Shown one piece after another: positions 58,315 through 64,000 of a stretch of DNA of 64,000 nt. Within the stretch, counting starts at the first letter, position 1. The number at the start of each line of letters is the position of its first letter. Both the position numbers and the translations under genes were made by a program. The notes under the pieces were generated by a model. It did not search any database and had not been told where the DNA came from. It saw only the letters and a list, made by a program, of their open reading frames with translations. The stretch is from Streptomyces sp. NBC_00286 (GTDB taxonomy: Bacteria > Actinomycetota > Actinomycetes > Streptomycetales > Streptomycetaceae): assembly GCF_036173125.1 (NCBI RefSeq), contig NZ_CP108054.1:8089001-8153000 (forward strand), read 5' to 3'.

Positions 58315-60894
58315 ATGGGGGTAACTCGGGGGACAACTCACGTGGGGCATGGAGTGCCGGAACTCGTACTGGAATTGAATGGACGGACCTGGACGCTCGA
58401 TGCGTCCAGGCCTTACGCCCTCGGACGCGATCCGCAGGGGGACATCGTGCTCGACGACGCCAGGGTGTCCTGGCGTCACGCCACGATCAGCTTCAACGGC
58501 CGCAGTTGGGTCGTAGAGGACCACGGCAGCACCAACGGCACCTTTGTGCAGGGCCACCGGATCCATCACATGGAGATCGGCCCGGGCTCGTCCGTGAACC
58601 TCGGCAACGCGAACGACGGCCCGCTCGTGAAGGTCTCGGCCGCCGGCTCGGCCTCGGCCGCACCACAGGCGGAGCCCCAGCAGCAGCCGTACGCCGCGCA
58701 GGGTGCGGGGGCGGCCGGCTGGGCGGCCCAGCAGGCGCCGCCGGGGCAGCAGTCGCCGCAGCAGGGCTGGCAGAAGCCGCCGCAGGTCCCGCAACAGGGG
58801 CCTTCGGAGCCGTACGCGCAGAAGGTTCCCGGTGGTGGCGCGGGGGCGCCGCCGGTCTACGGCGACCGCAGCCCCACTACGTTCCACCAGCTGGCCCTCG
58901 GCCGTGTGATGCGTATCGGCCGTGCGCTGGAGAACGAGCTGGTCGTTTCCGACCTGCAAGTCTCCCGTCACCACGCCGAGTTCCACTCGTCGCCCGACGG
59001 CCGCTACGAGATCCGCGACCTCGGCTCGCACAATGGCACGTACGTCAACGGTATGCCGATCGCCAAGGGCGGCTCCGCGCTGCTCGGCCCGAACGACATC
59101 GTCGGTGTCGGCCACTCGACGTTCCGCCTGGTCGGCGACCGCCTCGAGGAGTTCGTCGACACCGGTGAGGTCTCCTTCTCGGCCCGCCATCTGACGGTGA
59201 CGGTCGACGGCGGCAAGCAGATCCTCAAGGACGTCTCCTTCGGCGTACCGGAGAAGTCGCTCATCGCGGTCATCGGCCCGTCCGGATCCGGCAAATCGAC
59301 GCTCCTGAAGGCGCTCACGGGCTACCGCCCCGCCAACGAGGGCGACGTCCTCTACGACAACCGGAACCTCTACAAGCAGTTCGCCGAGTTGCGCCAGCGC
59401 ATCGGTCTGGTCCCGCAGGACGACATCCTGCACAAGGAGCTGACCGTCAAGAAGGCCCTCAAGTACGCGGCCAAGCTGCGCTTCCCCGCGGACACCACGG
59501 GCGCGGAGCGCGACGCCCGTATCGACGAGGTGCTGCGCGAGCTCAAGCTGGACATCCACAAGGAGAAGAAGGTCACCTCCCTCTCCGGTGGCCAGCGCAA
59601 GCGTGTGTCGGTGGCGTTGGAGCTGCTGACCAAGCCCTCGCTGATCTTCCTGGACGAGCCGACCTCCGGCCTCGACCCGGGCATGGACCGCGATGTCATG
59701 CAGTTGCTGCGCGGCCTCGCCGACGACGGCCGTACGGTCCTGGTGGTCACCCACTCCGTGGCCGAACTGGCGATCTGCGACAAGCTTCTGGTCATGGCCC
59801 CCGGCGGTTCGGTGGCCTATTTCGGCCCGCCCGAGGAGGCTCTGAACTTCTTCGGCTACGACACCTGGGCCGATGTCTTCTCCGCCTTCGAGAACTACCG
59901 CGACTACGACTGGGCGGGCCGCTGGAAGGGCTCGCAGCACTACCAGATGTACGCAGCGGACATCGACGCCGTCGCCGCGCAGTCGACGCAGATGCCGCCC
60001 GCCCAGTCGATGCGTCCACCGAAGCCGCAGGGCTGGGGTTCGCAGTTGTTCACTCTGATCCGCCGCTATGTGTCGGTGATCGCGTCCGACAAGGGCTTCC
60101 TGGCGCTGACGGTGATCCTGCCGGCGGTGCTCGGCGCGGTGAGCCTGCTCATCGACCCGGACAAGACGCTGCTGGTCAACGAGAACCCGAAGACCGGCAG
60201 AATCATCCCGAACGGCACGGCCACCACGGTCCTGCTGATCCTCGCGGTCGGCGCGTGCTTCGCGGGCGCCGCCAACTCGGTTCGCGAGCTGATCAAGGAA
60301 CGGGTCATTTACGAGCGGGAGCGGGCGACCGGCCTCTCCCGTTCCGCGTATCTGATGTCCAAGGTGATCGTCCTCGGCGTGATCACGGTGCTGCAGGGCG
60401 CCATGGTCGGCGCGATCGGCTTCTCCAGCCGGACGATCCCCGACGAGGCCCTGATCTTCGGCACCGGCAAAACCGCCGTCATGCTCGAACTCTCCATCCC
60501 GATCATGGGGCTCGGCTTCACCTCGATGATGTTCGGCCTGGTCATCTCCTCGCTGGTGAAGACCTCCGAGAAGACCATGCCGCTGCTGGTGATGTTCGCG
60601 ATCGTCCAGGTCGTGTTCACCGGCTGCCTGTTCATCCTGCACGGCGCGCTCGGCGTCAACGAGTTCTCGTATCTGATGCCCTCGCGCTGGGCCGTCGCCG
60701 CCGCCGGCGCCACGCTGGACTTCAACCGGATCAGCCCGAACACGGACGACCCGGGCAGCACGGACCCGCTGTGGGAGCATACGGCCGCGGCCTGGGGCAT
60801 GGACATGGCCGCACTGATCGCCCTCGGCGTCATCTGCGGCTTCTTCGTGGCCCGCTTCCTGCGCCGCCACGAGCCCGAGGTCATGCGCAAGTAA
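58315..60894 (+). CDS. ABC exporter fused to two FHA domains
   Basis: About 859 residues. FHA1 (about 23-105: YALGRDPQGDIVLDDARVSW, DHGSTNGTFV), a Gln/Ala/Pro linker, FHA2 (about 190-275: RIGRALENELVVSDLQVSRHHA, LGSHNGTYVNG), an ATPase with GPSGSGKSTLLKAL (about 321) and TSLSGGQRKRVSVALEL (about 421), then an ABC-2 type membrane domain of about six spans (580-859). FHA domains bind phosphothreonine, so export is probably controlled by a Ser/Thr kinase. ATG 58315 fits a leaderless start; ATG 58288 and GTG 58354 are alternatives. The half-transporter should dimerise. Substrate unknown. Confidence 0.9.
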   Translation: MGVTRGTTHVGHGVPELVLELNGRTWTLDASRPYALGRDPQGDIVLDDARVSWRHATISFNGRSWVVEDHGSTNGTFVQGHRIHHMEIGPGSSVNLGNANDGPLVKVSAAGSASAAPQAEPQQQPYAAQGAGAAGWAAQQAPPGQQSPQQGWQKPPQVPQQGPSEPYAQKVPGGGAGAPPVYGDRSPTTFHQLALGRVMRIGRALENELVVSDLQVSRHHAEFHSSPDGRYEIRDLGSHNGTYVNGMPIAKGGSALLGPNDIVGVGHSTFRLVGDRLEEFVDTGEVSFSARHLTVTVDGGKQILKDVSFGVPEKSLIAVIGPSGSGKSTLLKALTGYRPANEGDVLYDNRNLYKQFAELRQRIGLVPQDDILHKELTVKKALKYAAKLRFPADTTGAERDARIDEVLRELKLDIHKEKKVTSLSGGQRKRVSVALELLTKPSLIFLDEPTSGLDPGMDRDVMQLLRGLADDGRTVLVVTHSVAELAICDKLLVMAPGGSVAYFGPPEEALNFFGYDTWADVFSAFENYRDYDWAGRWKGSQHYQMYAADIDAVAAQSTQMPPAQSMRPPKPQGWGSQLFTLIRRYVSVIASDKGFLALTVILPAVLGAVSLLIDPDKTLLVNENPKTGRIIPNGTATTVLLILAVGACFAGAANSVRELIKERVIYERERATGLSRSAYLMSKVIVLGVITVLQGAMVGAIGFSSRTIPDEALIFGTGKTAVMLELSIPIMGLGFTSMMFGLVISSLVKTSEKTMPLLVMFAIVQVVFTGCLFILHGALGVNEFSYLMPSRWAVAAAGATLDFNRISPNTDDPGSTDPLWEHTAAAWGMDMAALIALGVICGFFVARFLRRHEPEVMRK

Positions 60895-60923
60895 GCGCCC
60901 TGGTGCGGTAAGTAGTGCACGCA

Positions 60924-60959
60924 CGAGGCGCGGCACCCCGTAGGGGATGCCGCGCCTCG
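60924..60959. terminator. Bidirectional terminator between the FHA-ABC and transglycosylase genes
   Basis: CGAGGCGCGGCA (60924-60935) pairs perfectly with TGCCGCGCCTCG (60948-60959), with inner CCCC/GGGG pairs, 29 bases after the FHA-ABC stop and 46 bases after the convergent stop. Confidence 0.88.
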
Positions 60960-61005
60960 CCGTTTGTACTGAGACCAGAGGTCCGCGCGGGACTCAGTAC
61001 AAGAC

Positions 61006-61833
61006 TCAGTACGCGCCGTTGACGTTGTCCATGGTGCCGTAGCGGTCGGCCGCGTAGTTGCAGGCCGCGGTGATGTTGGCGACCGGGTCGTAGATGTTCC
61101 AGGACGTGCCGGGCACGTGGTACGCCTGGAAGGTCGGCGGAATCACCTGCAGCAGGCCCTTGGACGGGACGCCGTTGATGGCGTTGATGTCCCAGTTGTT
61201 GATGGCGTTCGGGTTGCCCGAGGACTCACGCAGGATGTTGCGCTTGATGCCGTCGTACGAGCCCGGGATGCCGTTCTTCTTCATGACGTCGAGCGACTCG
61301 CGGATCCAGCCGTCGAGGTTGTTCGGGTAGGTCTTCGCGACCGGCTTGGCCTTGGCGCGCTGGGCGGCCCGGCTCGCGGCCTCCTTCGCCTTGCGTGCCT
61401 GCTCGGCCTTCTGCTTGGCGGCTTCCGCGGCGGCCTTCGCCTTGGCGTCGGCGGCCTTCTTCGCGGCGGCCGCGGCGTCGGCCTGCTTCTTCTCGGCGGC
61501 GGCCTTGGCCTGCGTGAGGGCGTCGTTCAGCTGCTTCTCGACGCCGCCCTTCACGTCATCGACCTGCCGGGAGCTGAAGGCGACGGAGGAGGCGGAGACG
61601 GACTCGGTGGTGCTGGCCTCGGAGCCGCCGCCGGGTATGAGCGACAGGGCGACGGCCGCGGCACCGAGACCGGCGACACCGGCGACCCCGAGCTGATGTT
61701 TCTTGGACAGCTTCTGCCTCGTGGTGTTCAGCTTCTGCCCGGTGTGGGTCAGCTTCGTCCTGGTCTGCTGGGTGAGTTCGGTCAGCTTGGAGAGGGCGGG
61801 GCGATGGCCGGAACCGTCGGTGTACTTGGGCAT
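61006..61833 (-). CDS. Transglycosylase (SLT/lysozyme-like fold) with coiled-coil region
   Basis: 275 residues. An N-terminal polar segment, one hydrophobic span (about 48-68), an Ala/Lys/Glu-rich coiled coil (about 95-165), and a C-terminal transglycosylase SLT domain (about 172-275): NNLDGWIRESLDVMKKNGIP, the catalytic Glu in KRNILRESSGNPNAIN, GLLQVIPPTF, NITAACNYAADRYG. It cleaves peptidoglycan, anchored or secreted. A 9-base-pair hairpin lies in its 5' leader. Related proteins in Streptomyces may be controlled by c-di-AMP riboswitches, but that motif is not seen here. Confidence 0.88.
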   Translation of the reverse strand: MPKYTDGSGHRPALSKLTELTQQTRTKLTHTGQKLNTTRQKLSKKHQLGVAGVAGLGAAAVALSLIPGGGSEASTTESVSASSVAFSSRQVDDVKGGVEKQLNDALTQAKAAAEKKQADAAAAAKKAADAKAKAAAEAAKQKAEQARKAKEAASRAAQRAKAKPVAKTYPNNLDGWIRESLDVMKKNGIPGSYDGIKRNILRESSGNPNAINNWDINAINGVPSKGLLQVIPPTFQAYHVPGTSWNIYDPVANITAACNYAADRYGTMDNVNGAY

Positions 61834-61903
61834 GACTGAAGGACCTCTCGAATGGCGCGGAGGCCGCTCTGAGCCGGAGGGGACATTGCTGATTCCGGCA
61901 GAA

Positions 61904-61927
61904 CGCCGCGGGGGGAAACCCGCGGCG
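61904..61927 (-). other. Strong hairpin in the 5' leader of the transglycosylase gene
   Basis: CGCCGCGGG (61904-61912) pairs with CCCGCGGCG (61919-61927), loop GGGAAA. It lies about 70 bases before the start. Could be an attenuator or a protein-binding leader. The remaining region to 62129 shows no gene. Confidence 0.5.
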
Positions 61928-62129
61928 TCGAGCGACGGCAGCCATTCTTAGCGGCCGCAAAATCCTCTGGCAAAGGTGTGACGTACGAACCTGGATAGTG
62001 GACCCCTAAAGGGCAAAACGGGGCAGACTGGCGCGTCTTCCCCGCTCGTATGGGGTGTTTGTACCTCCTAGCGGCCTTCGTACGTGACGTGCGTCCTATG
62101 CGAGGGCTCACATCGGGCGTGCAGTGGTC

Positions 62130-63350
62130 TCACCAGCAGTTGCTGACGCAATGCTCTGTGTGAGGGTTCTCGGACGTCTCACGCCCGTCAGAGTTCTCGG
62201 ACGGCAGGACGAGATGCATGTCGCCGAACTCGTGCCACAGATAGCGGCCACGCAGTGCCTCGTCGTAGCTGCGCCGGATCGCCGCCGAGCCCGCGATCGC
62301 CTCCAGCATCAGCAGATGCGAGGCCTCCGGTTCGTGCAGCCCGGTGAGGAGGCCGTCGACCACCCGCACCCCGCGCTCCGGGGTCACCACGAGATCGGTC
62401 CAGCCCTCCGCTGCTCGTACGACCCCGTCGTCGCCGACCGCGGATTCCACGGCCCGTACAGCCGTCGTACCGACCGCGATGACCCTGCCGCCCTCCCGTC
62501 GCCCACCACCACCCTTCCAAGGAAGCGCTTCGCGCCTTATTTGTTTTGCCTTCGCCGCGTTGATCAGCCGCGCCGACGCCTCGGGCACCGCGAACCGCTC
62601 CGGATACGGCGGCTCGTGCGCCTCTGCCGACGCCACTCCGGTGTGCAGCGTGATCGGCGCGAACTGCACACCCCGGCTCACCAGCTCCGCCACCAGACGC
62701 GGCGTGAAGGGCCGCGCGGCACTCGGCATCTCCGCACTGCCCACACCGTCCGCGGACGGCAGCGCGAACACGGTCTGGTACACCGACAGGGACTGGTCCC
62801 GCTCCGTGTACGCGTACCGAATCGGCCTCCCGTGCCGCCGCAGTAACCCAGGGACGTCCGGTTCCGACACCCGCGCCCACCACAGCCGGGGGCTCCGCGC
62901 GGTGAGCGGCTCCTCCAGAACGAGTCGTACGTCCTCGGGGAGGCGCACCTCCGTACCCGCGGGACCTCCCGCCCGTCTCCCGCCACCACCCTTGCAAGGA
63001 GCGCTTCGCGCCCAGCTTGATTTACGCGCGCGTGTGGTGCCCTTTCCGTCGGGATCCCGCAGCTCAACGGCCCACCGCCCGTCCTCGCCCAGCGTGGAGA
63101 AATGCACCACCACGCGCGCGTGCCCGAGCCGGCCGTCTACTGCCGCCGCCAGCGTCGACGACGTGTTCACGATCAGCAGATCCCCGGCCCGCAACAGCTC
63201 CGGCAACTCCGCGAACGCGTGATGGGACACCTCCTGAGCCCCGCACGAGACAAGCAACCGCACCCCGTCCCGATCGAGCCCGAGCCCCCGCTGCTCGACC
63301 GGCACCCGGGCCAGCAACTCCTCCGGAACCTGGACAGCGGCGATCGTCAT
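62130..63350 (-). CDS. queA: QueA-like S-adenosylmethionine:tRNA ribosyltransferase-isomerase with two repeat-derived insertions
   Basis: 406 residues related to QueA, which adds the ribosyl part of SAM to 7-aminomethyl-deazaguanine in tRNA. Landmarks are DLLIVNTSSTLAAAV (about 57-71), QTVFALPSA, PFTPRLVAELVSRGVQFAPI (about 214-233), and RVIAVGTTAVRAVE (about 289-302). Two stretches rich in Gly/Arg (about 109-131, 269-289) contain KGGGGRR and come from a dispersed repeat. The second sits exactly before the conserved VIAVGTT strand. Classical active-site details such as HVGAGTF are changed to LHTGVAS, so it may act differently. Stop shows a short SEN repeat. Confidence 0.8.
   Translation of the reverse strand: MTIAAVQVPEELLARVPVEQRGLGLDRDGVRLLVSCGAQEVSHHAFAELPELLRAGDLLIVNTSSTLAAAVDGRLGHARVVVHFSTLGEDGRWAVELRDPDGKGTTRARKSSWARSAPCKGGGGRRAGGPAGTEVRLPEDVRLVLEEPLTARSPRLWWARVSEPDVPGLLRRHGRPIRYAYTERDQSLSVYQTVFALPSADGVGSAEMPSAARPFTPRLVAELVSRGVQFAPITLHTGVASAEAHEPPYPERFAVPEASARLINAAKAKQIRREALPWKGGGGRREGGRVIAVGTTAVRAVESAVGDDGVVRAAEGWTDLVVTPERGVRVVDGLLTGLHEPEASHLLMLEAIAGSAAIRRSYDEALRGRYLWHEFGDMHLVLPSENSDGRETSENPHTEHCVSNCW
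62486..62537 (-). repeat. Dispersed coding repeat, copy 1 in queA
   Basis: Plus-strand TGCCGCCCTCCCGTCGCCCA, then CCACCACCCTTCCAAGGAAG and CGCTTCGCGCC. Read as REALPWKGGGGRREGG on the minus strand. Shares the CCTTSCAAGG core and GCGCTTCGCGCC block with the other two copies. Confidence 0.8.
62965..63012 (-). repeat. Dispersed coding repeat, copy 2 in queA
   Basis: Plus-strand CCTCCCGCCCGTCTCCCGCC, then ACCACCCTTGCAAGGAGCGC and TTCGCGCC. It is read as ARSAPCKGGGGRRAGG on the minus strand; the frame differs slightly by one base in the core (no second A after AAGG), yet the gene stays open. The palindrome CCTTGCAAGG is perfect here. Confidence 0.8.
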
Positions 63351-64000
63351 CGCGCCCCCACCAAGGAGGGCGCCGCATAGCGGCCACTGGCCGGCCGCTC
63401 ATCGAGCAGCCGCAGAAACCCCGGGACGACGCTCGACGGCGCCGGCCGCGCCTCCTCGTCGCCCGGTGGTACGGCCGCCGCGTACAGATCCGTGTCCATG
63501 TCGCCCGGATCGACCGCCCAGACCCGCAGCCCGGGCTCCTCCTCGGCGAGCACCACCGAGAGATGGTCGAGGGCCGACTTCGACGCCCCGTAGCCGCCCC
63601 AGGTCTCGTACGCCTCGGCCGCCGCGTCCGAGCTGATGTCGATGACCGCGCCCGCCGCCGAGGCCCGCAGCAGCGGCAGTGCCTCCTGGATGAGGCCGAG
63701 CGCCGCCACCACGTTGACCTCCAGCGCCCGCCTCAGCCCGTCCAGCGCCAGATCCTCCAGGCGTACGAGCGGCTCGGCGCCGAGCGCGCTCGCATTGTTC
63801 ACCAGCAGATCGACACCGCCGAGCCGCGATGCCGCCGCCACCAGCGTCGTACGGTGCTCCGCGACCGTGACGTCCCCGGGCAGCGCCTCCACCCGTGTCC
63901 CGTGCTTGCCGAGCGCCGCGGCCGTCTCCTGGAGCACCTGAGCCGTCCTGGCGTCGAGCACCAGATCCCAGCCACGCTCCGCCAGTGCTTCGGCGAGCGC
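63347..64000 (-). CDS. Short-chain dehydrogenase/reductase, N-terminus beyond the window
   Basis: The frame continues past the right edge (ALAEALAERGWDLVLDAR at the border), so only about 217 residues to the stop at 63347 are seen and the GTG at 63961 is not the start. Motifs: DLLVNNASALG (about the NNAG position), VIDISSDAAAEA, and the catalytic YGASKSALDHLS (Tyr and Lys present). The ending WAVDPGDMDTDLY is typical of SDRs. Its stop overlaps the queA-like ATG as ATGA, so both are in one operon. Confidence 0.88.
   Translation of the reverse strand, partial: ALAEALAERGWDLVLDARTAQVLQETAAALGKHGTRVEALPGDVTVAEHRTTLVAAASRLGGVDLLVNNASALGAEPLVRLEDLALDGLRRALEVNVVAALGLIQEALPLLRASAAGAVIDISSDAAAEAYETWGGYGASKSALDHLSVVLAEEEPGLRVWAVDPGDMDTDLYAAAVPPGDEEARPAPSSVVPGFLRLLDERPASGRYAAPSLVGAR

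Noticed and set aside
58201..60936. Minus-strand open frame of 911 codons
   Set aside because: It is the antisense of the FHA-FHA-ABC gene. High G+C keeps antisense frames open; no recognisable domain and strongly biased composition.
61834..62129. c-di-AMP (ydaO-type) riboswitch upstream of the transglycosylase
   Set aside because: Such switches precede some Streptomyces wall hydrolases, but the conserved core sequences are not recognisable here; only a plain hairpin is seen.

Overview
The window looks like core chromosome of a Streptomyces or very close actinomycete. Base composition is extremely G+C rich, third codon positions are almost always G or C, GTG and TTG starts are common, and several genes belong to Streptomyces-typical families (Gbn, the streptophobe family, the SGM_5486 family, an FHA-FHA-ABC exporter). 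From memory, the gene order follows the S. coelicolor region around fabG/fabI, tyrS, moaA, gbn, pitH2 and cobN. There is no prophage, insertion sequence, rRNA or recognisable tRNA gene.

Layout. (1) 1-12.8 kb: a minus-strand cobalamin operon led by a B12 riboswitch (12640-12795): a possible leader ORF, cobD, cobQ, cobN, a fused ChlI/ChlD-type chelatase subunit, cobO, cobB, cobI, cobM and the start of cobL. Most junctions overlap by 1-4 bases, which suggests translational coupling. (2) 12.8-19.1 kb: PHO-box controlled phosphate transporter pitH2 with a small membrane partner, a secreted GH25 muramidase, a class II aldolase, a hydrolase and a conserved unknown. (3) 19.1-23 kb: VOC protein, ABC-F ATPase behind a possible seven-codon leader peptide, the nucleoid-associated protein Gbn behind a cluster of GATC sites, and an enoyl-CoA hydratase. 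(4) 23-26.3 kb: an Asp23/Gls24-AmaP envelope cluster. (5) 26.3-35.9 kb: SDR, GH15, SURF1, zinc-ribbon protein, exonuclease-BRCT fusion, sterol desaturase-like protein, lysoplasmalogenase, CopD and CoA-transferase. (6) 36-39.1 kb: two tandem paralogous secreted subtilases. (7) 39.5-45.6 kb: acetate symporter pair, moaA, small membrane proteins, tyrS. (8) 45.7-50.5 kb: tldE/tldD, and fabG-fabI for type II fatty acid synthesis. (9) 50.6-64 kb: GntR regulator with divergent MFS transporter, small membrane proteins, SixA-like phosphatase, serB, streptophobe membrane protein, FHA-FHA-ABC exporter, transglycosylase, queA-like gene and an SDR cut by the right edge.

The most unusual content lies between and inside the genes. 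At least two dispersed repeat families have been accepted in frame inside coding genes (cobB; tldD and twice in queA). An intergenic repeat sits at two convergent junctions, one copy apparently carrying a nested second repeat. Two CRISPR type I-E-like repeats with a 61-nt period lie between cobN and the chelatase gene. Several genes show fresh local duplication of their 3' ends, including the stop codon. Candidate leader peptides precede cobD and the ABC-F gene, and a candidate small ORF links tldD and tldE. All functional statements are read from sequence and family knowledge; no searches were run.
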